Notes under the pieces: model-generated
Database searches by the model: none
Told to the model about the DNA's origin: nothing
Seen by the model: only the letters and a program-made list of their open reading frames with translations
Position numbers and translations under genes: made by a program
Shown: in pieces, positions 38,802 to 47,842 of the stretch
Layout of the letters: the number at the start of each line of letters is the position of its first letter
Numbering within the stretch: position 1 is the first letter of the stretch
NCBI GenBank assembly: GCA_013376735.1
Contig: VINJ01000001.1
Span: forward strand, 2,356,001-2,420,000
DNA length: 64,000 nucleotides
Direction of reading: 5' to 3'
Source: a bacterium Scap17
GTDB lineage: Bacteria; Pseudomonadota; Gammaproteobacteria; Pseudomonadales; Halomonadaceae

Positions 38802-38834
38802 AAACCCCCGCCAATGCGTCATTGGCGGGGGTTT
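38802..38834 (-). terminator. Strong terminator after the alcohol dehydrogenase gene
   Basis: A perfect 15-bp stem (38802-38816 with 38820-38834) with a 3-nt loop lies just past the dehydrogenase stop on the minus strand. It separates this gene from the following RIO kinase gene. Confidence 0.88.
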
Positions 38835-38878
38835 CAGCATTCACTGACAGACTGCCTGATCGGCAGCAGCGTCAGCGC

Positions 38879-39964
38879 TTATTGGGCGTTCTTGAGGCTC
38901 TGCATGTCAATCACGAAACGATACTTGACCTTGCCTTCCTGCATGCGCTTCCAGGCATCATTGATGGTGTCGATGTCGATCATCTCGATATCGCAGCCAA
39001 TGTCGTGCTCGGCGCAGTAGTCGAGCACTTCCTGGGTCTCGGGCATGCCGCCGATCAGCGAGCCGGCCAGCACGCGACGCTTCATCACCAGATTGCCACC
39101 CTGCAGCGCCGGGTCCACTTCCTGCACCAGGCCGACGAGGATATGCGTGCCGTCGTACTTCAGGGTATTGAGGTAAGGGTTGAGGTCATGCGGCACCGGC
39201 ACCGTGTCGAGCAGGAAATCGAAGGTTTCGGTGGCGGCCGCCATCTGCTCGTCATCCGTCGAGACGATCACATGATCGACACCATTTTCGCGCGCTTCCT
39301 CGACCTTGCTCTCGCTGCGGGTGAAGAGCGTCACTTCACAGCCCATCGCCTTGGCGAACTTGATGCCCATATGGCCCAGGCCGCCCATACCGATCACCCC
39401 GACCTTGTCGCCGGACTTCACGCCATAGTGACGCAGCGGCGAATAGGTCGTGACACCCGCGCACAGCAGCGGCGCTGCCACAGCCGGGTCGAGCTTGTCC
39501 GGGATGGAGACCACGAAGCGTTCGCTGACGACGATCTTGTCGGAATAGCCGCCCTGGGTGAGGCTGCCGTCGTGACGGTCCGGGCTGCCGTAGGTCATGG
39601 TCATGCCGTCGAGGCAGTATTGCTCGAGCCCCTTCTGACAGGCGCTGCATTCGCGGCAGGAATCCACCATGCAGCCAACGCCGACCATGTCGCCCACCTT
39701 GTACTGACTGACGTCATTGCCAACCTGGGTCACCCGCCCCACGATCTCGTGCCCCGGGACCAGCGGATACTGAGAAAAGCCCCAGTCATTGCGGCCGACG
39801 TGCAGATCCGAGTGACAGACACCGCAGTAGAGAATCTCGATGGCCACATCGTCCGGACGCGGCTGGCGACGCTCGAAGTTCCAGGGCGCCAGGTCTGCCG
39901 TTTCGGATGCCACGGCATAAGCGCGAGTCTGGCCGTCAAAATCACCGTTGGAAGGGCTAGTCAT
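38879..39964 (-). CDS. Zinc-dependent NAD(P)-linked alcohol dehydrogenase (YahK/cinnamyl type)
   Basis: 361 residues. Catalytic zinc ligands are evident in CGVCHSDLH (Cys47) and GHEIVG (His72/Glu73); the structural zinc site Cys103, Cys106, Cys109 and Cys117 is complete; GMGGLGHMGIKFAK is the Rossmann dinucleotide loop. The overall pattern is that of the YahK/cinnamyl-alcohol-dehydrogenase branch, usually NADPH-dependent broad-range aldehyde reductases. AAGGAGAGACTCC precedes the ATG. Monocistronic, ended by a strong hairpin. The physiological aldehyde is unknown; detoxification of reactive aldehydes is the usual suggestion. Confidence 0.93.
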   Translation of the reverse strand: MTSPSNGDFDGQTRAYAVASETADLAPWNFERRQPRPDDVAIEILYCGVCHSDLHVGRNDWGFSQYPLVPGHEIVGRVTQVGNDVSQYKVGDMVGVGCMVDSCRECSACQKGLEQYCLDGMTMTYGSPDRHDGSLTQGGYSDKIVVSERFVVSIPDKLDPAVAAPLLCAGVTTYSPLRHYGVKSGDKVGVIGMGGLGHMGIKFAKAMGCEVTLFTRSESKVEEARENGVDHVIVSTDDEQMAAATETFDFLLDTVPVPHDLNPYLNTLKYDGTHILVGLVQEVDPALQGGNLVMKRRVLAGSLIGGMPETQEVLDYCAEHDIGCDIEMIDIDTINDAWKRMQEGKVKYRFVIDMQSLKNAQ

Positions 39965-40295
39965 GGAGTCTCTCCTTGCTTGGCTGAGCGTCGGTTGGCG
40001 TGACCATCAAAGATGATTCAGCGCCCGTGAAAGGGATTCGCATGCCATGCGGCAATCGCGATCATGCCCAAGTACCTCTTGCCGACAGCCCGACTTTTCA
40101 ATGGCTTGGCTGCCCTGCATCACTGTGTTGGTCAGATCGCAACAGCGACCCACCAAGCTGCGCGAGACTTGCAGACACAAGAGAAAGCGGCGCGAAACAT
40201 CAGGCTTCTGATTCCAAATTGACGCCATCAAGCAGCAAAGTTGCCACTGTGTTATCCTGCACCTTCACCCCTCACGTCTTGGAACGGAGTCCCGC
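39965..40295. other. Intergenic region upstream of the alcohol dehydrogenase and SutA-like genes
   Basis: 331 bp between divergent genes. It must contain both promoters; no well-spaced consensus pair, repeat or RNA structure could be supported by eye. Confidence 0.4.
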
Positions 40296-40484
40296 ATGGC
40301 GAATACTCGTACTACTGCAAAGAAAAAAGCACCGGCTGCTGTCGAAACCTCAGCCTCGCTTGAAGCTCAGATGCAGGCCTTCTTGGACCGTGGTGGCAAG
40401 GTGGATGTGATTGAATCCGGTGTCAGCGGCCAGGTCATTGGCGTCAAGCCGACCAAGCCGTCAAACCCTGCTGCCAAGAGCTGA
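40296..40484 (+). CDS. SutA-like small RNA-polymerase-associated protein
   Basis: 62 residues, highly basic and Ala/Thr-rich at the N-terminus, then a conserved-looking segment EAQMQAFLDRGGKVDVIE and a Pro/Lys-rich tail. The FLxRGGKVxxIE pattern resembles the C-terminal half of Pseudomonas SutA, a small disordered protein that binds RNA polymerase and helps transcription during slow growth; this comparison is from memory and should be aligned. The acidic N-terminus of SutA is absent. A GGAACGGAG ribosome site precedes the ATG. The next gene is 169 nt downstream on the same strand. Confidence 0.7.
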   Translation: MANTRTTAKKKAPAAVETSASLEAQMQAFLDRGGKVDVIESGVSGQVIGVKPTKPSNPAAKS

Positions 40485-40653
40485 AGCTTGCCCATCAAGC
40501 CTTGGTGCCCGAACGCGCTGCTCGCCTCTCTCAACTGGCGCCTGCCATCGAGTCACTGACTGGTGAGAGCGTTGTTCATCGCTAGACCTCCAGCCGCTGC
40601 CCTGCATCATCAGGTAGCGGCCGGCATCTTTCTGGGGAGAGGAAAATCACCTC

Positions 40654-41247
40654 TTGCCTGCCCTTGCCCCTCCCGCCACGGCGACGCCCATGCCAGCCTC
40701 TACTTCGCGCGACAGCTCCCTCGACTCCCGCCAGCACAGCGTGCATGGCACTCGCGACGCGGATGGGGCACGCACACACCTGGCCGTCTTCATTGATGTG
40801 CAGAACATCTACTACACCACCCGCGATACCTTCGGCCGGCAGTTCGATTATCGTCGCCTGTGGGCAGAGCTCGAGCGCCTCGGCTCGATCCAGCATGCCT
40901 ACGCCTACGCGATCGACCGTGGCGACCCCAAGCAGCAGCAATTCCAGCAGCGCCTGCGCGAGATAGGCTTCACGGTCAAACTCAAGCCCTTCATCCAGCG
41001 CGGCGACGGCTCGGCCAAGGGCGACTGGGATGTCGGCATCACCATCGACGTGATGGAAGCCGCCCCCGAGGTCGATGAAATCATCCTCGCCTCCGGCGAT
41101 GGCGACTTCGCCCTGCTGCTGGATCATGTCGCCACCCGCCACGCCATCACCACCCGCGTCTATGGCGTCGAAGCCCTCACCGCCCTTGCCCTGATGAAAA
41201 GCGCCCATCACTTCCGCGAAATCGATGAAAGCCTGCTGATGCGCTGA
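40654..41247 (+). CDS. NYN-domain (LabA/DUF88-like) putative ribonuclease
   Basis: 197 residues if started at the TTG at 40654, which has GAGAGGA about 10 nt upstream; an ATG at 40690 is an alternative. The NYN/PIN-like fold is indicated by FIDVQNIYY (first acidic ligand, Asp48), KGDWDVGITID (about 121-131) and SGDGDFALLL (about 148), the acidic residues expected to bind metal. Family members are thought to be RNA-cleaving or RNA-binding; LabA regulates gene expression in cyanobacteria. The first 40 residues are low-complexity. Followed by a strong bidirectional hairpin terminator. Confidence 0.85.
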   Translation: MPALAPPATATPMPASTSRDSSLDSRQHSVHGTRDADGARTHLAVFIDVQNIYYTTRDTFGRQFDYRRLWAELERLGSIQHAYAYAIDRGDPKQQQFQQRLREIGFTVKLKPFIQRGDGSAKGDWDVGITIDVMEAAPEVDEIILASGDGDFALLLDHVATRHAITTRVYGVEALTALALMKSAHHFREIDESLLMR

Positions 41248-41296
41248 TACGATCGATCGCGTCTCAACCGCGTCCGAATCCTGCCCATCGCACAAG

Positions 41297-41342
41297 AAAC
41301 ACCCGCACGCCCTCCACTAATCAAGAGGATGTGCGGGTGTTT
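41297..41342. terminator. Bidirectional terminator
   Basis: AAACACCCGCAC (41297-41308) pairs with GTGCGGGTGTTT (41331-41342), with T/A tracts on both flanks, between the converging NYN gene and GntR gene. Confidence 0.85.
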
Positions 41343-41398
41343 TCGTCTGGGCCACTAGCGGCCTGCCAGACATTCAGGCTTTACCGCGAACTTGCCGA

Positions 41399-42169
41399 CT
41401 AGCTCTGTGGTGCGGCACTCAACGTCAATTCAATGGCGTCGTGGCGCCAGTGTTCATCATCGCAGTCCACCGCGCGGCCATTTTGATCGAAGTTGATGCG
41501 AGTGATGCGCTGCGCGGGGCTGCCTTGCGCGGCGTTCAGTGCGGCGGCGGCCTCAACGTCGAACACCGTGGAGGCCAGCTCGAAGCTGACGCGGCTGACA
41601 CGAATGGCGTATTCGCGTCGATAGAGGTCGGTCAGGGAGTGGGCTCCGAGATCGAAATCGAGGATGTCAGGGAAGCAGTCACGTCGCAGGTGATGGCAGA
41701 CATGCAGCACGCGCCGCCCGTCGATACGCCGCACGCGAGTGATGCGATAGACCACTGAGCCCTCCGCAATCCCCAGTCGCCGCGCGATCACCGCGTTGGC
41801 AGCGACCTCTCCTGCCGCCAGTACCTCGGTGCTGGCCACCCGCTGCTGTGACTCGACCATGTCGCGAAATGGCAGGCACGCCAGCAAGTCATAGCGCAGT
41901 CGTGGCGGCGAGACGAACCAGCCCCGCCGATTCTCACGATAGATACGCCCCTCCGCCTCCAGCTGCAGCAGGGTGTCGCGCAGGGTGACCCGCGTCGTGG
42001 CAAAGCGTTCGATCATCTCGCGTTCGGAGGGCAGGCGCTGTGAGGCGCGTAGCGGCGCTGCCTCAAGATGGTTCAGCAGCTTGCCCTTGAGCCCTGCCAC
42101 GGGGACATCCGCGTCAGGAGTTGCTGATGAAGCAGCGTCACTCTGGGGCTCAAGCGAAGATGAAGGCAT
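41399..42169 (-). CDS. GntR/UTRA-family transcriptional regulator
   Basis: 256 residues from the ATG at 42169 (AGGAA 6 nt upstream); the frame is open further upstream but lacks protein-like sequence. The N-terminal winged helix is typical of GntR (RLPSEREMIERF..TRVTLRDTLLQLEAEG), and the C-terminal UTRA ligand domain begins near residue 100 (VVYRITRVRRIDGRRVLHV, CFPDILDFD). Regulators of this class near phosphonate or phosphoester genes (PhnF/PhnR type) bind small phosphorylated or sugar ligands. It is divergent from an ABC importer and hydrolase operon, and two inverted copies of a CTAG-centred 15-mer lie between them, so it most likely controls that operon and itself. Confidence 0.9.
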   Translation of the reverse strand: MPSSSLEPQSDAASSATPDADVPVAGLKGKLLNHLEAAPLRASQRLPSEREMIERFATTRVTLRDTLLQLEAEGRIYRENRRGWFVSPPRLRYDLLACLPFRDMVESQQRVASTEVLAAGEVAANAVIARRLGIAEGSVVYRITRVRRIDGRRVLHVCHHLRRDCFPDILDFDLGAHSLTDLYRREYAIRVSRVSFELASTVFDVEAAAALNAAQGSPAQRITRINFDQNGRAVDCDDEHWRHDAIELTLSAAPQS

Positions 42170-42270
42170 GCGAAGTTCCTGAAAGATAATGAAAGACAGC
42201 AATTTCTGGCGAGTCACTTGCATGACATCCAGGGCGTCCAGGATGGAAAGGGTCAGAGAGAGGCGATTTC

Positions 42271-42285
42271 TGTGGTCTAGTTCAG
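42271..42285 (+). promoter_or_regulatory. Putative GntR operator, copy 1
   Basis: TGTGGTCTAGTTCAG, a CTAG-centred imperfect palindrome about 100 bp upstream of the gntR start. An exact reverse-complement copy lies at 42620-42634. UTRA/GntR operators are typically CTAG-like short palindromes with GGTCTAG-type half sites. Confidence 0.65.
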
Positions 42286-42619
42286 ATGACTCGCAAAGCT
42301 CAGTGCGTCTTTTCAAGACACGCTTGTCGAGACACGCATGAGGAGAATAGTGGCATTGGCGTGACAACTCGGTGACAGCGCAGATTTGGCTGCCACGCCA
42401 GCTCAGTCATCACGCGCTGACTCATGTCTTGCACGCCCTGCTTTGCAGACTTATGGCTGTGGAAGATAGCGAGGACCGGGGCCCGCGGCAAGGCATGAAG
42501 AAGGCACGGAGAAGGTATGAAGGATGCAGAGGCAGAGCCCTCACCCATGCCATGACAACGACATGTTGACGACACGCAACTGTCACAGGCGAGCGCTAGA
42601 GTCGATCGTGTCTTTCGGA

Positions 42620-42634
42620 CTGAACTAGACCACA
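42620..42634 (-). promoter_or_regulatory. Putative GntR operator, copy 2
   Basis: CTGAACTAGACCACA, the exact reverse complement of copy 1, about 195 bp upstream of the substrate-binding-protein start. One site per divergent transcript supports coordinated control by the adjacent GntR regulator. Confidence 0.65.
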
Positions 42635-42828
42635 CAGTTTCGGCTATCTCGGCACTTGCATTTGCCTGAGCACTTGGCAGAGCACTGGTCTGATCAATGA
42701 TCCAAGAACTGGCCTGAGCAATGACCTGAGCACCCGGACGTGCTCTCAGCGTGTCGATGGAGTGTCTGATACCCGTCACGCCTTACCTTCAGCGCAGCGA
42801 TTGTTCATCACCTACTGGGGAAATCTCC

Positions 42829-43917
42829 TTGAAGTCGATTGCCACTACCTCATCCCGCTCCACCGGCCTGCTGGTTTCCACCTGCATGGCCGCCCTGTTG
42901 GGCAGTGCCTCCGTCAGTGCCGCCGACATGCCGGCTGACCTTCTCGAGGCCGCTCAGTCCGAAGGCCGTGTCGATAGCGTCGGCATGCCGGACAGCTGGG
43001 CCAACTGGAAGGACACCTGGGCAGACCTCGAGTCGAAGTATTCCATCGCGCATAGCGATACCGACATGAGCTCCGCCGAGGAAGTTGCCAAGTTCAAGGC
43101 CGAGGGTGAGAACGCCACCGCCGATATCGGTGACGTGGGCTTCGCCTTCGGTCCGATCGCGGTGCAGCAAGGCGTGACCCAAGCCTACAAGACCACGACC
43201 TGGGATCAGATCCCGGAGTGGGCCAAAGACAAGGATGGCCACTGGGTACTGGGCTACACCGGCACCATTTCCTTCATGATCAACAAGACGCTGGTCAGCG
43301 AAGATGAGCGCCCGACCTCCTTCTCAGATCTCGCCGAGGGTGACTACAAGGTGTCCGTCGGCGCCGTGGGCAAGGCCTCCCAGGCCAACAACGCCATTCT
43401 GGCCGCTGCCTTCGCCAATGGCGGCAAGGAATCCGACCTGACACCGGGCCTGGAAGTCTTCGCGGAACTGGCGCGCCAGGGCCGTCTGTCACTGGCAGAG
43501 CCGAGCATCGCCAACCTGGAGAAAGGCGAAGTCGAAGTCGCCCTGCTGTGGGACTTCAATGCCCTGAACTATCGCGATCAGATCAACCGCGACACCTTCG
43601 AGGTCGTCATTCCGTCTGATGCCTCCGTCACCTCCGGCTACGCCACCATCATCAACAAGCATGCCGCGCACCCGAATGCCGCCAAGCTGGCCCGTGAGTA
43701 CATCCTCTCCGATGCCGGTCAGCTGAATCTGGCCAAGGGCTATGCCCGTCCGATCCGCGCCGAGCACCTCACCCTGCCTGAGGATATCGCCGCCAAGCTG
43801 CTGCCCAACGAGCAGTACGCCAATGCTCGTCCGGTTCAGGACTTCGCGGGCTGGGAAGCCAGTGCCAAACAGCTGCCGCGTCAGTGGCAGTCCCAGGTAC
43901 TGATCCACCAGCAGTGA
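42829..43917 (+). CDS. ABC transporter periplasmic substrate-binding protein
   Basis: 362 residues from a TTG at 42829, chosen because GGGGAAA lies just upstream and a good signal peptide follows (basic start, hydrophobic GLLVSTCMAALLGSASVSA, cleavage before ADMP). An ATG further upstream would bury the signal peptide. The mature protein is of the iron/polyamine/2-aminoethylphosphonate binding-protein type (DIGDVGFAFGPIAVQQGV, YTGTISFMINKTLV, VTSGYATIINKHA). It is the first gene of an operon with a phosphodiesterase-like hydrolase, two permeases, an ATPase and a HAD phosphatase. The ligand is probably an organophosphate or phosphonate; this is inferred from the neighbours. Confidence 0.88.
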   Translation: MKSIATTSSRSTGLLVSTCMAALLGSASVSAADMPADLLEAAQSEGRVDSVGMPDSWANWKDTWADLESKYSIAHSDTDMSSAEEVAKFKAEGENATADIGDVGFAFGPIAVQQGVTQAYKTTTWDQIPEWAKDKDGHWVLGYTGTISFMINKTLVSEDERPTSFSDLAEGDYKVSVGAVGKASQANNAILAAAFANGGKESDLTPGLEVFAELARQGRLSLAEPSIANLEKGEVEVALLWDFNALNYRDQINRDTFEVVIPSDASVTSGYATIINKHAAHPNAAKLAREYILSDAGQLNLAKGYARPIRAEHLTLPEDIAAKLLPNEQYANARPVQDFAGWEASAKQLPRQWQSQVLIHQQ

Positions 43918-44009
43918 TCCCCGGCCTCTGCTTCACGCGAGCAGAGCGCGCACCATCCTGACAGACGGCATCGCCTTTGCGGTGCCGTCTTGAGCTTCAC
44001 GGAGTCACC

Positions 44010-44843
44010 ATGTCTCAGCGTGTCATTCTTGTCGTGCTCGACGGCCTCAACCATGCCGTGGGTCATCATGCCATGGGCTATCTGAGTGCCCTGGTAGAGG
44101 CCGGCCGTGGCCAGTATCAATCACTGGACTGCGAGCTGCCGGCCATGTCGCGCCCGCTCTATGAATGCCTGCTGACCGGCGACCTGCCTGTCGACTCAGG
44201 TATCGTCAACAACGGTATCGTGCGCCGCTCACGCGGCATCAGCCTGTTCGACCTTGCCAGCCAGCAGGGCAAGCGCACGGCTGCTGCCGCCTATCACTGG
44301 GTCAGCGAACTCTATGTCGCGGCCCCCTTCGTGCCGGCCCGCCATCGCTGGCTCGACAACCCGGAATCCGCCATCCAGGCGGGCATCTTCTACTGGCAGG
44401 ATCATTATCCGGATGACCATCTGTTCAGTGACGCCGAAATGCTGCGCCTGCGTCACGACCCGGATTTCCTGCTGGTGCATAGCATGAACATCGACGATGC
44501 CGGCCATCGTCATGGCGGCGACACGCCGCAGTACCGCAACGCCGCGCGGCATGCCGACGTCGCCCTGGCCGACTACCTGCCGGCATGGCTGGAAGCCGGC
44601 TATCAGGTGATGGTCACCGCCGATCACGGCATGAATGCCGACCGCTCACATTCCGGCCTGCTGGAAGAGGAGCGTCGCGTGCCGCTGTGGACCTTCGGCA
44701 CCGCCTTCGCCAACGCCACCGCGACGGATCTCAAGCAACGCGAGCTCTGCGGCACCCTGGCCACACTGCTGGGACTCGAGCACAGCAAGGCGAGCAATCC
44801 GTCGCTGCTGGCGAGCCATGCTGCCACGCGAGGCCTCAAGTGA
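44010..44843 (+). CDS. Alkaline-phosphatase-superfamily phosphodiesterase/phosphohydrolase
   Basis: 277 residues from the ATG at 44010 with GGAG upstream; an in-frame ATG at 43977 is possible but lacks a ribosome site. Metal and catalytic positions fit the type I phosphodiesterase/nucleotide pyrophosphatase group: Asp11 in VVLDGLN, likely nucleophile Ser47 in PAMSRPLYE, DDAGHRHGG and TADHGMNADRSH. No signal peptide is seen, so it should act in the cytoplasm on an imported compound. Its stop overlaps the next permease start (TGATG). Typical reactions are hydrolysis of phosphomonoesters, phosphodiesters or phosphonates such as phosphonoacetate; the exact substrate is not determinable. Confidence 0.85.
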   Translation: MSQRVILVVLDGLNHAVGHHAMGYLSALVEAGRGQYQSLDCELPAMSRPLYECLLTGDLPVDSGIVNNGIVRRSRGISLFDLASQQGKRTAAAAYHWVSELYVAAPFVPARHRWLDNPESAIQAGIFYWQDHYPDDHLFSDAEMLRLRHDPDFLLVHSMNIDDAGHRHGGDTPQYRNAARHADVALADYLPAWLEAGYQVMVTADHGMNADRSHSGLLEEERRVPLWTFGTAFANATATDLKQRELCGTLATLLGLEHSKASNPSLLASHAATRGLK

Positions 44844-45691
44844 TGTCTGCCGCCTTCAAGCGCCGCCTGACCAGCCCCGTCATGTGGCTGTTGCCGTTTG
44901 CACTGATCTTCGGCGCCTTCCAGATCGCGCCGCTGGTGTGGGTGATGATCAGCGCCTTCAAGACCCCTACTGGCTGGGGGCTGGCCAACTTTCACGAGAT
45001 CGCCTCTTCGGCCTTCTTCCGGCAGGCCATCTGGCGCAGCCTCGAGATCTCCTTCATGTCCAGCGTGCTGGGGCTGGCGATCGCCGCCGTGACCTGTCAC
45101 AGCATGCAACGCTGCGGCCCGCGTCTGACGCGCATGATGATCGCCTTCACCAACATGACCAGCAACTTCGCCGGTGTCCCGCTGGCCTTCGCTTTCATCA
45201 TCCTGATGGGCGCCAACGGCATGCTGACCCTGATGCTGGAGCGCTTCGGCCTGCTCGAGGACTTCAATCTCTACTCGCGCACCGGCCTGATCGTCATCTA
45301 CATCTGGTTCCAGATTCCGCTGGGCATCCTGTTGCTGTATCCCGCCTTCAGCACCCTGAAGACGGAGTGGCGTGAAGCCGCCAGCCTGCTGGGCGCCAAT
45401 CGCCTCGCCTACTGGCAGCACATCGGCCTGCCGGTGCTGTGGCCGTCACTGGCGGGCACGCTCACCGTGCTGTTCGCCAATGCCATGGGCGCCTACGCCA
45501 CCGTCTATGCGCTGGTGAACACCAGCTACAACCTGATGACCATCCGCATCGCCAACCTGGTCTCCGGCGACCTGTTCCTGCAGCCGGAACTGGCCAGCGC
45601 ACTGGCACTGGTGCTGGTCGTCATTCTCATCATCGTCACGCTGATTCAGCAATGGCTCATGCGCAGGAGCTACCATGTCACTTCCCGCTGA
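44843..45691 (+). CDS. ABC transporter permease (first)
   Basis: 282 residues with six hydrophobic helices. The EAA loop characteristic of binding-protein-dependent permeases is recognisable (EWREAASLLGANRLAYWQHIGLPVL). The start ATG overlaps the stop of the hydrolase gene by one base, and the end overlaps the next permease gene by 17 nt, indicating tight translational coupling. It resembles PotB/PhnU-like inner-membrane subunits that import polyamines, phosphonates or related compounds. Confidence 0.9.
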   Translation: MSAAFKRRLTSPVMWLLPFALIFGAFQIAPLVWVMISAFKTPTGWGLANFHEIASSAFFRQAIWRSLEISFMSSVLGLAIAAVTCHSMQRCGPRLTRMMIAFTNMTSNFAGVPLAFAFIILMGANGMLTLMLERFGLLEDFNLYSRTGLIVIYIWFQIPLGILLLYPAFSTLKTEWREAASLLGANRLAYWQHIGLPVLWPSLAGTLTVLFANAMGAYATVYALVNTSYNLMTIRIANLVSGDLFLQPELASALALVLVVILIIVTLIQQWLMRRSYHVTSR

Positions 45692-46655
45692 ACTGCCCTA
45701 TCGCCACGGCAAGCCCTTGCTGCCCAGCCTGATGGCACGCCTGCGCCGCGTGAATCTCTACACCTTCATCGTCACCAGTATCTTCGCGCTGCTGGCACTG
45801 CCGCTGATCGCGACGCTGTTCTACGCCCTGGCGACACGCTGGGGCGCCAGCCTGACTCCCGACGCCCTGACCGTGAAATGGTTTCTGGAACTCTGGACCA
45901 CACCGCGTTTTCTGGCGGCGTTCGGGCGCTCGCTGCTGGTCGCCGTCGGCGCGCTGGCACTGTCGTTGCTGCTGATCGTGCCGGTGGTATTTCTCGCCCA
46001 CACACGCTATCCGCGCCTGGACAGCGTGATGAATGGGCTGATCCTGCTACCCTTTGCCGTGCCGCCCATCGTGTCATCGGTCGGCCTTCTGCAGCTCTAC
46101 GCAGGCGGCCCGCTGGCCATCGTCGGTACGCCGTGGATCCTGATACCCACCTACTTCACCATCGTGCTGCCCTTCATGTACCGCGCCTTGGCCAACAGCC
46201 TGCGTGCACTGGATGTAGCCTCCCTGATGGAGGCCGCTCAACTGCTGGGGGCAAGTCCGCTCAAGGCGTTCTTCCTGGTCGTACTGCCCAATATTCGCGT
46301 CGGTATCCAGATTGCCGTCTTCCTGGCCTTCTCGTTCCTGGCCGGCGAATTCGTGTTCGCCAACATGCTGGTCGGCACCCGATTCGAAACCCTGCAGGTC
46401 TATCTGAACAATATCCGCGGCGCCAGCGGCCATTTCACCAGCGCCCTGGTCATCACCCTGTTCGTGTTCACCCTGATCCTGACCTGGCTCGGCAATCGTC
46501 AGCCCGCCGAGCAGGAGATGCCCGCGGATGACCCCGATGAGGCGCTGACCACCGCCATTACCGACGGCTTGCCCGGCCCGCTGCCGAGCGCCGACCCCGA
46601 GCCGCGCCACACCACTCACCAGTCGTCAGACTCCGCACCCCGAGGGGACCGCTGA
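45675..46655 (+). CDS. ABC transporter permease (second)
   Basis: 326 residues, six predicted helices and an EAA loop (LMEAAQLLGASPLKAFFLVVLPNI). The last 50 residues form an unusual Pro/Asp-rich cytoplasmic tail (AEQEMPADDPDEA and onward) not needed for the fold. It pairs with the preceding permease to make the translocation pathway. The stop codon overlaps the ATPase start (TGATG). Confidence 0.9.
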   Translation: MSLPAELPYRHGKPLLPSLMARLRRVNLYTFIVTSIFALLALPLIATLFYALATRWGASLTPDALTVKWFLELWTTPRFLAAFGRSLLVAVGALALSLLLIVPVVFLAHTRYPRLDSVMNGLILLPFAVPPIVSSVGLLQLYAGGPLAIVGTPWILIPTYFTIVLPFMYRALANSLRALDVASLMEAAQLLGASPLKAFFLVVLPNIRVGIQIAVFLAFSFLAGEFVFANMLVGTRFETLQVYLNNIRGASGHFTSALVITLFVFTLILTWLGNRQPAEQEMPADDPDEALTTAITDGLPGPLPSADPEPRHTTHQSSDSAPRGDR

Positions 46656-47842
46656 TGCTTGCCATCGACACCGCCACCACATTCGATAGCCAGAGCGCCG
46701 GCGGCCTTCTGACCAGCGCCCTGCGCGAACGTGCCGCCGACCAGCACTACCTAAAGCTCAATGGCCTGGCCAAGAGCTTCGGCAAGACCCAGGTGTTCGC
46801 CGAGATAGAGGCCGAGATCGCGCGCGGAGAATTCATCACCCTGCTCGGCCCTTCCGGCTGCGGCAAGTCGACTCTGCTGCGCGCCATCGCCGGTCTCAAT
46901 GATGTCGATGCCGGCAAGATCATCGTCGATGGTCACGACATCACGCCACTGCCGCCGCAGCGTCGCGGCATCGGCATGGTCTTCCAGCACTATGCCCTGT
47001 TCCCCAACATGCGGGTGGCGGACAACGTGGCCTTCGGCCTGCGCATGAAGAAGGTACGCCCGGAAGAACGCGAGCGGCGTGTCAGCGAGGTGCTCAGACT
47101 GGTGGAGCTGACCGATCAGGCGCAACGCTTCCCGCACCAGTTGTCCGGCGGCCAGCGTCAGCGTGTGGCGCTGGCACGCGCGCTGGTGGTCGAACCGCAG
47201 ATCCTGCTGCTGGATGAGCCGCTGTCGGCACTCGATGCGCGTATCCGCCGCCATCTGCGTGATCAGATCCGCGATATCCAGAAGAGCCTCGGCCTGACCA
47301 CCCTGTTCGTGACCCACGATCAGGAAGAGGCACTGCTGCTGTCGGACCGCATCTTCCTGATGCATCAGGGGCGCATCCTGCAGCAGGGCAATGCCGAATC
47401 GCTGTATACCCGCCCGGTGGATGCCACGGCGGCAGGTTTCATGGGGCATTACAATCTGATCGGTCGCGAGCTGGCGCGCCCGCTGCTCGGCTACGAAAGC
47501 GACAGCCCGCGCGTGGCAGTGCGTCCGGAAGCGCTGTACCTGCAACCGGACACCAGCCCCCAGGGACAGCAGGATGAATATGCCAACTTCCCGACCCAAC
47601 CCTTGCCGGACAATGCCGGCCCCGGCTGCCCGGGCGTGATCCGCCGCCACCAGCTGCTCGGCAATATCGTGCGCTACGAGGTGGACTGTCAGGGACTGCG
47701 CCTGAATGTCGATGTCCTCAATCGCAGTGCTCGGCAGCTACTGCCGCGCCATCTGCGCGTGATACTGCACGCCGATCTGGATGAGGTTCAGGCGCTGGGC
47801 GGTAACGAGACCGCCACCACGACGCAGGTGTCCCATGACTGA
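46655..47842 (+). CDS. ABC transporter ATP-binding protein (PotA/PhnT-like)
   Basis: 395 residues. Walker A GPSGCGKST at 65-73, Q-loop VFQHYALFPNM, signature LSGGQRQRVALARAL, Walker B ILLLDEPLSALD and the H-loop VTHDQEEAL are all present; a C-terminal TOBE-like regulatory region follows (RVAVRPEALYL). The N-terminus is about 30 residues longer than usual before the first strand. It powers the importer formed by the two preceding permeases. The HAD phosphatase gene overlaps its end by 8 nt. Confidence 0.93.
   Translation: MLAIDTATTFDSQSAGGLLTSALRERAADQHYLKLNGLAKSFGKTQVFAEIEAEIARGEFITLLGPSGCGKSTLLRAIAGLNDVDAGKIIVDGHDITPLPPQRRGIGMVFQHYALFPNMRVADNVAFGLRMKKVRPEERERRVSEVLRLVELTDQAQRFPHQLSGGQRQRVALARALVVEPQILLLDEPLSALDARIRRHLRDQIRDIQKSLGLTTLFVTHDQEEALLLSDRIFLMHQGRILQQGNAESLYTRPVDATAAGFMGHYNLIGRELARPLLGYESDSPRVAVRPEALYLQPDTSPQGQQDEYANFPTQPLPDNAGPGCPGVIRRHQLLGNIVRYEVDCQGLRLNVDVLNRSARQLLPRHLRVILHADLDEVQALGGNETATTTQVSHD

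Larger units (their letters stand above)
42170..42828. other. 659-bp regulatory region between GntR gene and importer operon
   Basis: Contains the two 15-bp inverted operator candidates (listed separately). Between about 42634 and 42745 there are imperfect repeats of CCTGAGCA-like words. No convincing coding frame was found in this stretch, and no clear sigma70 pair could be assigned. Confidence 0.5.

Noticed and set aside
38822-40003. 393-codon plus-strand frame opposite the alcohol dehydrogenase
   Set aside because: Antisense shadow; no domain, and it starts inside the terminator region.
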